62,000 nucleotides of DNA from Cristatella mucedo. Lineage: Eukaryota > Bryozoa > Phylactolaemata > Cristatellidae. The DNA lies in the NCBI GenBank assembly GCA_009760855.2, contig WPIO01000048.1, positions 1,625,001 to 1,687,000 of the forward strand, given 5' to 3'. Shown here piece after piece: positions 28,650-39,781 of this stretch (positions within the stretch are counted from its first letter, which is position 1; the number at the start of each line of letters is the position of its first letter). The notes under the pieces are model-generated. The model saw nothing but the letters and a program-made list of their open reading frames with translations. It did no database searches and was not told the origin of the DNA. Both the position numbers and the translations under genes were made by a program.

Positions 28650-28860
28650 AACAGTCATTTATAGTCCTGGACTTGAGGGCCAGAGGAGGCTGCAACTGCT
28701 GCAGAACTGCAGTTAGTCATGAAGGGGCCAAGACACTGAGGGCCTTGTGACTCAGAGTAAAAAGTTTTCTCTGTGTCAGTTTACTTATCGAGAGCCATCT
28801 CAGCTTAAACGTCGGCATGCTAAATAAGCCAGATTTTGACAGATATTTATTATTTGCTGT
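28650..28860 (-). mobile_element. LINE-B fragment, diverged
   Basis: The minus-strand match to the LINE-B segment before and after LAELLHQFQP is visible as worn antisense words: CTTGAGGGCCAGAGGAGGCTG, GGGCCAAGACACTGAGGGCC and GTGACTCAGAGTAAAAAGTTT. No intact frame. Positions 28861-29499 show nothing else. Confidence 0.55.
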
Positions 28861-29499
28861 GCCTGAATTATATCAGCTAGAAACCTATTATTCGATAATC
28901 TATTGCACATGCTGCATTCAGGCTTAAGCCGTGTAATTGGCTATGAGCTGTGCATCAGGACTGGGTCCTGGAATTTGAGCTTATGTGAACTCTAGGGTCA
29001 TGGAGTAGTTGGTGTATCTCATTTGTGAATACCTGTAACCTTCCAATGACATCAGACTTGTTTATGTTATGGATATGGATTACATTTTCTAACGTATGGG
29101 CGCTCTTTGACACGGCCATGTTTTGCTAATGTCAGCCTGCATTGGCGCTGCACCTACAGGTCGCAAGTGGTGATTCAATGCTTAGGGGGATCACCAGTAT
29201 TTGTAGTGAGTCGGCTGAGACTATCATTATTACAAGAAATGGCTGCATTTGCAGCCTATTTCTACCGGTCATGGAAGTATCTACACTCAGTTTGAGTTTG
29301 CAACGACGTTCATTTAGTAAATTAGGTCCATAATTGAATTTCTTTGATTTAGAAACCCACATTGCAGCCAAATGCATCACCAGCTGTTAGGTCTTAGTGG
29401 CTTTTTTTGGTAGCCCTAGCTATGTACTGCCATTCAATGACCCAGGGCAGCATTTAGTTTCATGGAGCAGATGTCTCTAGCAGCAGTGAGCATCAGACA

Positions 29500-29672
29500 G
29501 GAATTCACTGGGGAAGGCAGTTGCTTTTCACGACCTCGGCCCCGAAGTCGTGGGTTCGAATCCTGTGGTGGGCGATTCTTTATCTCCACTGCAAGCGGTG
29601 GTGATAGCCGTCAAGGCTCTTCTGTCGCTATACAAAAAGAGGCTGTTAAATCAGCTAGTTATTTATTTAATT
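29500..29672 (+). mobile_element. SINE-B copy, best preserved
   Basis: Plus strand: head GGGGAAGGCAGTTGCTTTTC, B box GTGGGTTCGAATCCTGTG (29550-29567), body CACTGCAAGCGGTGGTGATA, GCCGTCAAGGCTCTTCTGTC, and end AGAGGCTGTTAAATCAGCTA followed by TTATTTATTTAAT. The B box matches the RNA polymerase III internal promoter consensus GGTTCGANTCC. Positions 29673-30234 carry nothing I can support. Confidence 0.88.
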
Positions 29673-30234
29673 TATCTGGGACTTGAAGTCGTTTGGCTGG
29701 TACAAGCATGAGCAGCTTGCTGGAATTGTTGACGCATGGCATCAGTGCCTGGTGGCATGCCCATCTGAATAAACAGTGAGACAATCCGTGGTCTGAGCAG
29801 GGGTAGCCTCTTCTCTACCCCAGCCTGCACTCTTCATCCGGTACCGGCAGCAAATATATTGAGTAGTCGTGAAACTCCGCACTATCTTCAAATTCCTCGT
29901 ACAATAACCAATCATCGTACGACAGATAGATAATTCCGAGGCTGCATTCGGTTCTTTGTCTGTAAAATTCAATTGCCTAGACAAAATGGCAACTGAAAAG
30001 CACATGGGCAACCTCAACTTTCAAGCTTGACATGTGTCTTTCCGGTGACCTCGTGTGCCCTGATGACAGATCGACTGCGCCTGCAGTGCACACATCTACA
30101 TCTAGGGCTCTAGCTATGCCCTCTGACCCTATGAGGTTCCCCCCTCCCCTACCCAATGCTCTCTGATGCTATTCCGTGCTCTTCGTGACTCTTGAGCTTG
30201 AACACCAAACCCTAGATTCCGGCAAGCAAGTAGC

Positions 30235-30412
30235 TATGCGATCTGCTTAAGGTATGGAAGTCAGCCTTGTTTACAGCAGCTGCAGAAGAGCCATAGTGGC
30301 TACCAGGCCCTATTGAAATGAGGACAATAGAAGCTTGCCTGATGTAGGAGTCGAACCCACGACCCGAGTCGTGAACTTCGAGCAGCGCACACCTTGGCTA
30401 CACCCAGGGGCA
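30235..30412 (-). mobile_element. SINE-B copy, diverged
   Basis: Minus strand: B box GTGGGTTCGACTCCTAC (30361-30345 region), then the worn body GGTAGCCACTATGGCTCTTC and an end near CCTTAAGCAG. The region 30413-30985 is otherwise featureless. Confidence 0.65.
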
Positions 30413-30985
30413 GCTATTTCAGTTGCAGCAATGTGGCTGGGCTCGTGCTGCTTGCTGCAGCACTCACTATTGCACTCTGGCAAATAATGGATTGATCTAA
30501 GTAAGCCTGGCTTCCCCATTCCACTAAGTTGAACACATTTCCTAGCTGATACAGCAGATAGTGTGGTGACACGAAATGCATTGCTGCAATGCCATAGCTC
30601 TACAGTACAAGCGGTGGAATTATGTCAATTAAAGGGGGATAGGGTGAGGTAGGCTGGAACAGTCGAATTTGGCCGTTAAGCAAGCTGGGTGCCCGCGATT
30701 TGCATACTGGTGTGTGCCACCTGAATGCCACAAGGAGATCTCAAGCTGAAAGCTGTATGGGGCTCTCTTTAACGAGATACATGCAGTTGATCGCTCGATA
30801 GCCACTCCTATCCGGGCTAATAGGTACAAGGTACAAGCTGCCTGCTTTGCTCAAGAGAACGGTCGATTAATTGTATGCAAAATTACCTTATACAAACTGG
30901 CTTCCTAGAAGCGCATGGCCACAGCATTCGGAGCATGGCCGGCAGTCACGGCAAAGGTTCTGTGATTTCCTGATCGGGTCAGAAA

Positions 30986-31125
30986 CAGAAAGGCAGAAAG
31001 AAAGAGACAGAGACACAGGGACAGGGAGAAACGGAGACAGAGACAGGCAGAGACTGAGACAGACAGACAGAGTGACAGAGAGACAGAAAGACCGACAGAC
31101 AGAGAGAAGAGGAACAGAGAGGGAG
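30986..31125. repeat. (GA)n/(CAGA)n purine-rich microsatellite
   Basis: Imperfect AGAGACAG, ACAGACAG and GAGAGA units over about 140 bp. Positions 31126-31434 hold nothing I can name. Confidence 0.9.
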
Positions 31126-31434
31126 ATGGCAAAAAATGCAACACAGCAGCATAGCAAACCCTAAGAGCTGAAGCCTCCAAACGTGTCTGTTGAAAAAATG
31201 CATTACATGAGCTATGTGGGCTTGGCACCTGCACACATGAGCAGCTGGCTCTGCGCTTCCCGTGCTGGCCTCTGATGGGAATCAGCATGAGGCCAGGCTA
31301 AGCATTAATCACACGCCGTGATGCATAGAAAATGCTCTAGAGCTCTTCCACCTGGCTTGCAGTACAGAGTGGTCTGGAGATGCTGAGTTCCGGGCATGGT
31401 AAGGTGTTACCAGATTTGGCTACGCAGAGCAACC

Positions 31435-31562
31435 GCGATTTAGCCGAGAGGTAAGGTGTTGGCCTTTGACGACTGAGATCGTGGGCTCAAGCCCTGTGGC
31501 AGATGTGAAGTGCCTGGAGAGAATTTTCTCTGAGGGCACTATACAAATGAATTATATTTATT
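31435..31562 (+). mobile_element. SINE-A copy
   Basis: Plus strand: A-box-like TTTAGCCGAGAGGTAAGGTG, B box GTGGGCTCAAGCCCTGTG (31481-31498), hairpin GAAGTGCCTGGAGAGAATTT to TTCTCTGAGGGCAC, and end AAATGAATTATATTTA. Confidence 0.85.
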
Positions 31563-31654
31563 TTTATATATTGGAGCATGGTGTCGCTGGCTTTGTGCTC
31601 TTCTCGATCAAGATGAGACCCAGGAGTATGTTCCTGGGTATACAATGCTTCCTT

Positions 31655-31745
31655 AGCACCATATGCAAAGTGCTCAGAAAGAGATTTAGTTCTCTTAGGG
31701 TACCACAAAAGTGTCTCATTATTATTATGATTGTTACAATAGGTC
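31655..31745 (+). mobile_element. LINE-A 3' tail fragment
   Basis: Plus strand: CAAAGTGCTCAGAAAGAGAT, TTAGTTCTCTTAGGG, then (ATT)n. It lies about 100 bp right of a same-strand SINE-A, showing the two kinds of tail side by side. Confidence 0.7.
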
Positions 31746-32012
31746 TCATTTTTTGCTCTGATGCTGGATTGCCCTAGTTTTGAAATGCACACGGATCTTC
31801 AGAGTTCCTGAAGGTGCTTGCATTGTCTGCATGCAGCAGAAGGTTCAGAAGTCTAACTGGCCTCTGCAGACATCTAATATTCAGAATATGAGTCAATCTA
31901 TTTCAGGCCATTGAGTGACTCGGCTTAATTATATATATATAGAATATATATTTATTGTACAATACAATTTAATACAATATTCTCCTATATATAGAATCAC
32001 ATATATAGAATC

Positions 32013-32019
<7 letters not shown>

Positions 32020-32053
<34 letters not shown>
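32020..32053. repeat. (TA)n microsatellite in AT-rich flank
   Basis: About 34 bp of TA within an AT-rich stretch (31930-32090) that repeats the word TATATAGAATCA/TATATA. Confidence 0.85.
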
Positions 32054-32056
<3 letters not shown>

Positions 32057-32091
32057 TCATATCAACATATATAATCACATAAATAAATAAA

Positions 32092-32250
32092 TAATAAATC
32101 CTAGCTGATTAAACAGCCTCTTTTTTATAGCGACAAAAGAGCCTTTACGGCTATCACCACCGCTTGCAATGGCGATAAAGAATCGCCCACTGCAGGAATC
32201 GAACCCACAACCTCGAGACCGAGGTCGTGAAAGCAAACGCCTACCTATTG
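32092..32250 (-). mobile_element. SINE-B copy
   Basis: Minus strand: B box GTGGGTTCGATTCCTGC (32208-32192), body CAAGCGGTGGTGATAGCCG, GTAAAGGCTCTTTTGTCGC and end GAGGCTGTTTAATCAGCTAG followed by an AT-rich tail. Confidence 0.88.
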
Positions 32251-32252
32251 TG

Positions 32253-32510
<258 letters not shown>

Positions 32511-32519
32511 TTATTCGTA

Positions 32520-32902
32520 CCTAGTTGAACTGCTGCATCAGTTTCAGCCTGTTCTCACCCTCAGGTCCTGTGTGGACAATAAATTAGCTGTCCCATTTCT
32601 CTGCTTAAAGACCGTTGGTGACAGAAGCTTTAGCTCTGCAGGTCCTAGACTGTGGAACTCGCTTTCATAATTCTTACGCAACGACAACTACTCTCCTACT
32701 GCCGACTATGGCTCATCCTTTTCAGCAGTCCTGAGCTGCTACTTTCATGCTACTCACTACCTCAATTGCTCTCCTGACTCTGCTATACTTCCCACTTTCT
32801 CTTTGTTGCGTGAGACGAAGTCTGTTGGCTACCGAATGCATACCGAAAGCAGCTTAGGCTGTGAGTGGGCTATACAAAACTCTCCTGCGTAACACCCACA
32901 TG
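32520..32902 (+). mobile_element. LINE-B 3' fragment, left part of a split copy
   Basis: Plus strand: VELLHQFQP, DNKLAVPF, TVGDRSFSSAGPRLWNSL, then an in-frame TAA (WNSLS stop) and the rest to NSPA stop. It breaks off after ...CACCCACATG at 32902 and resumes at 33625 (GTCTTTATGACTTTGTG), matching the uninterrupted order of the copy at 60338-60690. A minus-strand LINE-B fills the gap. Confidence 0.85.
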
Positions 32903-33624
32903 TAATGTAATGTAATGTAATGTAATGTATCTCCGTCAGTAACTCCACAAAGTCATAAAGACCATGTGAGTGTTACGCAGGAGAGTTTTGTATAGCACAC
33001 CCACAGCCTAAGCGGCTTTCGGTACGCATTCGGTAGCCAACAGACTTCGTCTCACGCAACAAAGAGAAAGTGGGAAGCATAGCAGACTTAGGAGAGCAGT
33101 TGAGGTAGTGAGTAGCATAGAAGTAGCAGTTCAGGACCGCTGAAAAAGATGTGCCATAGTCGGCAGTTGAAGAGTAGATGTCGTTGCGTAAGAATTGTGG
33201 AAGCGAGTTCCACAGTCTAGGACCTGCAGAGCTAAAGCTTCTGTCGCCAACTGTCTTTAAGCGGAGGAATGGGACAGCTAATTTATTGTCCACACAGGAC
33301 CTGAGGGCGCGAACAGGCTGAAACTGATGCAGCAGTTCAGCTAGGTACGAAGGAGCCAAGCCGTGGTGGGCCTTGTGGGTCAGCATAAGAACTTTGCTCT
33401 GTATCCTTTGCTCAACCGGCAACCATCCTAGCTTTTTCAGCAAAGGTGACTCGTGTTCAAACCGCTGGGACTTGAAGACCAGCCTTGCAGCCATATTCAT
33501 AGTCCGCTGTAGTGGCATAATAGCTTTCTTTGGTAGCCCAGCCAAAAGGGAATTACAATAATCAAGCCGAGACAGGACTAAAGAGCTAGTTAAATTTTTT
33601 ACAAGCCATTGTGGCAGTCAGACA
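32903..33624 (-). mobile_element. LINE-B copy inserted inside another LINE-B
   Basis: Minus strand, one open frame of 190 codons (33545-32973): AGLPKKAIMPLQRTMNMAAR, LGWLPVEQRIQSKVLMLTHK, APSYLAELLHQFQP, DNKLAVPF, GPRLWNSLPQF, TESRLGCG, then QNSPA stop. The 3' UTR GTCTTTATGACTTTGTGGAG follows, then five or so ATTAC units as terminal repeat (about 32903-32930). The intact frame suggests it is the youngest LINE-B here. It is 5'-truncated near 33624, so it lacks the RT palm and endonuclease. Confidence 0.88.
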
Positions 33625-33675
33625 GTCTTTATGACTTTGTGAAGTTACAGATGGAGATATATTACATTACATTGA
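33625..33675 (+). mobile_element. LINE-B 3' end, right part of the split copy
   Basis: GTCTTTATGACTTTGTGAAG, TTACAGATGGAGATAT and ATTACATTACATT continue the plus-strand copy at 32520-32902 after the 722-bp insertion. Positions 33676-34069 hold nothing I can name. Confidence 0.8.
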
Positions 33676-34069
33676 TGTGCAAAATAGATCGCAGTGGATT
33701 TTCTGTCGGCGAACTCTTCCACTTTAATATCAAATTAGAGAGCTAGGCAGCAAGCCTAGAGTGATCCTATACAGATCGCAGTACACATCCAGCACAGTAG
33801 CAGCTGCTGAGTCGGCTTGCTCAATCAGGCTTCTTCACATGTACAATATAGGTCGGCTTTCTCAGTATTTGTATCCAGAGTCAGACCAACACTCCCACCC
33901 TCCAGCAGGACATCAAAAGGGTATTTGTCATAACCAGCGTCTTGGCCCTGGTGATGTCTCCTGTCACATTGGGGCCGATAAAGAGTGCACTGAGCAGCTG
34001 CTGACTGCTAGTTGAGTAGCCTGTCACGACGAAGGGGAATGGTGGCCCTGGTAAGCACGGCACGTAAGC

Positions 34070-34218
34070 ATGATTCATTTGTATAGTGCATTAAGACACC
34101 TCAGCCTCTATTCAGGTGCTTCAAATATCCCACGGGGCTCGAACCCACGACCTCGGCAGTCAAATGCATTCACCTTGACCTTGGTCAGGGGGAAGCATCT
34201 TAACCACTGGGAAAAACA
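34070..34218 (-). mobile_element. SINE-A copy
   Basis: Minus strand: CCAGTGGTTAAGATGCTTCC head (34208-34189 region), B box GTGGGTTCGAGCCCCGTG (34149-34132), tail GAAGCACCTGAATAGAGG and ATACAAATGAATCAT. Confidence 0.85.
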
Positions 34219-34428
34219 GCACAGTCTAAATGAACTTGATGAATGCTTGGCTGACCTGCAGCTCTGGCACTAGCAGCTTTGGCAGACCAGCCTCAGGGAT
34301 TTAAGCAAGCAACAGGCACTAATCAGGGCATGTATGACCATAAAGCCATAAGAACATATTAGACTGCAACAAAAGCCAATTAGCTGAACTGAAAAGAGAC
34401 TCATTCACTAGCTCTCTAATTCCATTAC

Positions 34429-34628
<200 letters not shown>

Positions 34629-35456
34629 TTTGTGTGTTTTATGTTCGGTCTGTAAAGGAGGGCCTGCTAAAGTTTAGAGGCTTCTCATGGCAAGTTCAGA
34701 GGACGGTAAGACAGCCTCTATAATTGCATGTCACATCCTATAATTAGATTCTATCTCAAAGCAAGCGCAATATTATTATTATTATTATTAAAGCCTATGC
34801 CATGAGTCTCCTTTGGAAGTCCTGAGTACTCAAAAAATATTACTATGTCAATGATTGCAAAAGCTTTGAAATCCCATTATACTCACTGATTGAAGAAAAC
34901 TTGGAAGACGTGAACCCTTTTTGTACAACTAGCTGAAACTATCTGTCAAGTCAATGCTGGCAAGCACATGATTGTATTTCGTCTCTTAGATGGACACTCT
35001 GAATGCCACTGATGTTGCAATAGGTATTAGAAAAAAGACGGTCCATGACGAGCCCCGGAGTCTATTGCAGTAGCCGTGTTATGAGTAAGTATAGCTGATG
35101 CAAAAACACTTGGGCTTGAATGGATTGTAGAAGCTTTGCAATCGTTGTAAATTGCAACTGCATGATGCTTTTTGAAATTGAGAGCACTTTGACATAGCCT
35201 AGTCTGATGCTCGACAGCCTGCCACCTAAGGCACACTGCCGGGTCTACCGGACCAATCCTCGCTGCTTCCCCTCCTTCCTCGCTTGTAGCCGCCCTAAGC
35301 TGCAGCTGCAGCCGGCATCGGCTTCAGAGCACACACACTCGAAGGACGGACCGTCCCATGTTGCAGAGCTTATTTTTGGGCAGCAGCCAAGCTCTTCGCT
35401 GCTGCCCAGGGACTCTGCAAAGGCTTAGTGTGAGGCTTGGTGTTGAGATAAGGTGG

Positions 35457-35984
35457 CTTCAAGGTTTTGTCGCTCACTTTTAGGTCTCTTCATTCTATGG
35501 CTCCAGCCTATCTTTCAGATATACTAGCCCATCAGGCCAAGAATCGTACCACCTGCTTTTCGGAATCTTACAGTCTGGAAATACCTCGTACAAACCTTAA
35601 GTCCTTTGGAGACCGTGCATTTAGCTCGTATGCTCCCAAAGCCTGGAACTCCCTCCCGACCTGCATTAGAACATCCCCTGACCTGACCACATTTAAAAGA
35701 AACTTAAAAACACACCTATTTAGGACAGCATTTAGTGGGCCCCTGTGATTCGTCCTTGATGTGCTTATGCTTGCTGACACTGTGCATGCTGCCACTAACC
35801 ACATTTGCATGCTGACCCTGTGCATGTCACTCCTAACCATATTATTCATTTTGTTTGTTTTTCAAGCATGATTTTACTTACTCTTCTATTGCATATCACT
35901 TTGCAACAAATGTAAAGCGCCTAGAAAGAGATTAAGTTCTCTGAGGGCGCTTTATCAAGTGCAATATTATTATTATTATTATTC
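35457..35984 (+). mobile_element. LINE-A 3' fragment, best-preserved 3' end
   Basis: Plus strand. An intact frame to the stop at 35746-35748 (93 codons): LTFRSLHSMAPAYLSDILAH, LKSFGDRAFSSYAPKAWNSL, RTSPDLTTFKRNLKTHLF. This order is typical of the C-terminus of CR1/L2-type retrotransposon ORF2. A 3' UTR of about 230 bp follows, with the terminal hairpin at 35912-35951 (outer arms AAGCGCC and GGGCGCTT, inner arms AGAGA and TCTCT) and (ATT)n to 35984. The 5' end is truncated within the FKVLSL codons, so it cannot move. Confidence 0.85.
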
Positions 35985-36539
35985 GTGGCTTGTGGCTGGG
36001 CTTCCTAGCTTTGCTTCCTAAGACGGTTACGTCACAAAGTTAGGCTATCGAATTGTAGACCAATGTTTCCTACGAGATTAATCCCAAAATGAGATGCCAA
36101 AGCCAGACAGGCAGCCTCACTGTCCTGGCTCTATAGTAGCCTTTTCGACCGGCTGCAGCTTTGCTGGCTGGCATCTCCCCTTTGGTTACCTGCCTGCACA
36201 GCCCTGACTGCCTCGTTTGTCAATGAGCTGCAACTACAAGCTGAGGATAGTCAGTGAAAATATTCCCTCCAGCACCGGCGATGATTGATGCCTGCTCCCT
36301 AAAGCAGACGATGGCATGCTTTACGTTATAACCATGTGAAGCCTTACTTTTTTCGAGCTGCTCGAATGCTGGAGTACGTGGAAGCAGAATGCCACACTTT
36401 CGGTCCGGGCCAGCAGAGTCATGCTAGCAGGGAGGGGTCACCGAGCAGACATTCTGACTGCAGCCTGCAGGTACATCGTCCGTGCACACGGCTGCGGTTG
36501 CGGCACTGTTGGGAGACGCGCTGCTGTAGCTTACCATAG

Positions 36540-36810
36540 GCATGCCGCAGCTACCAATAGTTTGGGCGCACGAGATGCTGTAAATGTGATGCCGGATCGC
36601 CTGCAGCGCAGGGCACTAGAGAGCAGAACGGTCCACCGTAGCACCCGCAGCAGCAGCAGCAGCAGTGACACGAGCCGGCAGCTAAGGGCTAGGCGGTGGG
36701 CACGAGCAGCAGCCTGCTTACTGCCAGGATCAATAACGTCCATTGGGGCTGCACCGGTCAATGGAGCCAGCAGCACACTGCAGGCAGGGACCACCGGTAT
36801 GCCACTTTGA
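36540..36810 (+). other. GC-rich interval with competing open frames, possible exon
   Basis: CpG-containing sequence with an acceptor-like CTTACCATAG before 36540 on the plus strand and a donor-like GTAAGC on the minus strand at the same place. Frames are open on both strands and include an (AGC)n serine run (36645-36666). I cannot decide strand or frame. Positions 35985-36539 and 36811-37057 hold nothing firm. Confidence 0.2.
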
Positions 36811-37057
36811 CTTCGAACCATTGATGGTCTGCCCCACTCATTGTGCAGCCGGTGCTTAAGGGATTCCCATTGTTTGTGCAAACGATGTCAACTGAGAGCA
36901 GCTCTACCTAACCGGGCTGCTAGTGGTGAAACCAAGAGGTGATTGTAGCAGAAGTTGGACAGTACCTGATTCAGGTTGGCACTTGAGCCTGGCGGTCGTC
37001 TCAAGCTATGCTCTACGACCACGGCTTGAAGCTTCTAGGTATATGCATTTTGCATGT

Positions 37058-37295
37058 GTCTCCATCTGTAACTTCACAAAGCCAAAAGGACTAAGTAGGT
37101 GCTACACTTGAGAGTTTTCTATAGCACACTCAAAGTCTAAAGAGCCTTTCGGTGAGCATACTGTAGCCCGCTAACTTCATCTCGACAGAAAGCATGGCTG
37201 AGTCCGCAGGGCAGTCGAGGAAGTGAGTAGAATGGAAGTAGCAGCTCAGGACGACTAAAAACGATGTGTCGTACTTGGCAGAGTAGAGTGTAATG
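37058..37295 (-). mobile_element. LINE-B 3' UTR and C-terminal fragment
   Basis: Minus strand: coding remains around HYLNCP and TESRL, then stop and the UTR signature CTTTGTGAAGTTACAGATGG. 5'-truncated next to the GA array that starts at 37322. Confidence 0.75.
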
Positions 37296-37321
37296 TCCCT
37301 GGCAGATTGTTGGAAAGTGAA

Positions 37322-37449
37322 TCAGTGAGATACAGTGAGAGAGACCGGGTGAGAAAGAAAGAGAGACGGGAGTGAGAGAGAAAGGGAGAGAGAGAGAGGG
37401 AAAGAGAGACAAAGACAGGGACAAACACAGTGACAGAGACAGAGAGAGG

Positions 37450-37535
<86 letters not shown>

Positions 37536-37765
37536 CACACACACAGACAGACAGACAGAGGCAGACAGAGAGGAAGAGAGAGACAGAGACAGAGACAGAG
37601 ATAGAGACAGAGACAGAGAGAGAGAACAAGAAGAGGTGGAGAAAAAAAGCATTGCAGAGATACAGAGAATGAGAGCAGGAAGGGAAAACGTTAGATGTGA
37701 GTAGAGAATAACCAGAGACCCGGAGAAAGAGAAAAGGAAACAGGCCGATAAAGAGACAGCAAGAG

Positions 37766-37846
<81 letters not shown>

Positions 37847-37868
37847 AGGGAGAGAGAGAGAGAAAGAG
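37322..37868. repeat. Compound (GA)n/(CAGA)n microsatellite
   Basis: Purine-rich array of GA, GACAGA and ACAGACAG units. Purine-rich low-complexity sequence goes on, less regularly, to about 38300. The 325-codon minus-strand open frame across it is a repeat artefact. Confidence 0.95.
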
Positions 37869-38527
37869 AGAGAGGCTGAGATCGAGAATCGGAAAGAGTT
37901 CGTGAGAAATTGAGATCGGCAGAGAGGAAAGAAAGACAGAGCTGAAGGAAAGTAAAAGACGGAGAGAAAGAGAGAGCATGATTGAGAAATTATGTGAGGA
38001 CCGAGAAATAAAATAGAGTGGGAAAGAGAGCAAGAGCAATTGAAGAGGGGAAAGTAAAAGAAAGAGAAAGGAAACTGGAAATTGAGAAAGGAAAGACGGA
38101 CAGACCGAAGGCACACACGGTGAGAGGACAGTTGTGGGAGAGATGGAGAGAGAGAGAGAGAGAGAGAAGTAGGAAGATGAGCTAGAGATAGCAGAGAGAC
38201 AAACAGGTCAATAGAAAGGAAAAGGAGAAAGGAAGTGAGAAAACACCGGAGAGTGGGGAGACAGAGAGACAGAGACAGAAAGAGACAGAGACGGGATAAG
38301 AGTCAGCACTATCGTGTAATTTTGTGGGCACACTCGCAAGCTGCAGAGGTTGTGCCAACTCGAAAACTCGGATACATTCGGCTTCGGTGGGGCAAAGTGG
38401 AACAAGTGATGCCACATCTTAGCACCTTCCAGGAACGATCTGAGCCTGCATGCAATACTCGTGACTATTCATTTATTCAAGTGATCGTAGCAAACGCTCA
38501 GCTTAGCCAAGTAGTATTACTACAAGG

Positions 38528-38665
38528 TGTAAGCATCTTTCTGTAACCCCACGAAACCATACGGAATAGCTGGCGGTTGAACCGGAGTGTTCTCATAGCA
38601 TGCTAGCTGCCTCAACAGCTTTTGGTTGGAACCGGTAGCCGACACGGTTGGCTGGGCCTCACCTT
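38528..38665 (-). mobile_element. LINE-B 3' UTR fragment, diverged
   Basis: Minus-strand remnant: TTCGTGGGGTTACAG (UTR signature) and worn antisense of TESRLGC and SVGY, aligned with 32940-33060. Confidence 0.5.
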
Positions 38666-38696
38666 ATTTGCCTATGCAGGATTTAAATAAATAAAT

Positions 38697-38832
38697 AAAT
38701 ATAATTCATTTATATAGAGCCCCAAGTGAACTTAATCTCTATTCAGGCGCTTCACATATGCCTCGGGGCTCGAGCCCACGACCTCAGTCAGACATTGGTC
38801 GGGGCGAGCACCTTAACCGCTAGACCAAACAA
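38697..38832 (-). mobile_element. SINE-A copy, near consensus
   Basis: Minus strand: GGTCTAGCGGTTAAGGTGCT head, B box GTGGGCTCGAGCCCCGAG (38783-38766), hairpin GAAGCGCCTGAATAGAGATT to CACTTGGGGCTC, and end ATAAATGAATTATATTTA. This and the copy at 59456 show the family structure best. Positions 38833-39781 hold nothing certain. Confidence 0.9.
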
Positions 38833-39781
38833 GCAACTTGGCCCTTTACCCTGAAGCATTGACGTGCTACATCAGCTAGACTATGGCTGCCAAGACATTG
38901 TTCGTGGTTTCTGAATTGCAATGACTAGGAACCAACCGGCTGCATCATACTCTATAGTTTGGCAGCATTAGAAAAAACCGAGGCATGCTATGGTCGGTCA
39001 GATGAGCTCTAGGCTTTGAGCCAGGCACTTGAGTTGTGCTTTAGGAGTCGACCGAGGGAGTTGCATGTCATGTCTGGTGCTGAATGCCTGTTGCCATCTC
39101 ATACTGCCAAATAGACTGCTCTCTGCTATAAGCAAAGACTTGCTATATTAAGGTATCGGCACTTCATTGCTGCCAAGCTGAGCTACCACAGGAAAACCTG
39201 CTTAGATCGAGGCAGCCCCTAGGACTCGCCATCCTTGCTTCGAGGCACAGCTTTACCAGTGTTCTTCACAAGTCAGCAAAGACTAGGCTCGTTAAAAGAG
39301 CTGCATTTTTTGGCTTAAGCACTTTATTGACACATCACCGAAGTGTGTTTGTACCAAACCTGATGGGCTGACCCCCCTGAGTACTGAAGATCACACGGAG
39401 GTCGAAGTTTACAAAACCAAGCCTGATTTGATGGTGCTTGCACTTAAACTCTTCTGCAATTATTCTAAGCAGTGCAATTATCAGGAGTGACAGGTTTTAA
39501 AACGTCATGCTTGGTCATTCTCTCTTGTGTCAATACAATTTGAATACAATATTTCGCTGGCTGGAGACTACCTTCATACCTACTAACCTATATGGCTACT
39601 TCACCAGCAGCAGTTTTTTTATACTGCTGACCAGGCACACCAAGCCAAAATTGCACACCAAGCCAATACATCGTGCCGCCAGCATTGGGAGCCTGCAAAC
39701 CGCGTCAAATTAAGCCGGAAGTGTTTTCTTCATTTGCAGCTCCACAATTGTACGTTCGAAAAGCTATCTTCTCTATTAGAA

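Noticed and set aside
29545-29570. tRNA genes at sites with perfect B boxes (also 32.2, 34.1, 38.8, 58.7 kb)
   Set aside because: No cloverleaf can be completed, and each head is followed by the same SINE body and tail; these are SINE promoters.
32973-33545. 190-codon clean open frame as a host gene
   Set aside because: Sequence recurs at 8.0, 32.6, 37.1, 53.4 and 60.4 kb and ends in a LINE 3' UTR with terminal repeats, so it is retrotransposon coding.
37137-38114. 325-codon minus-strand open frame
   Set aside because: It is again the pyrimidine strand of a GA/CAGA microsatellite; no independent coding signal.
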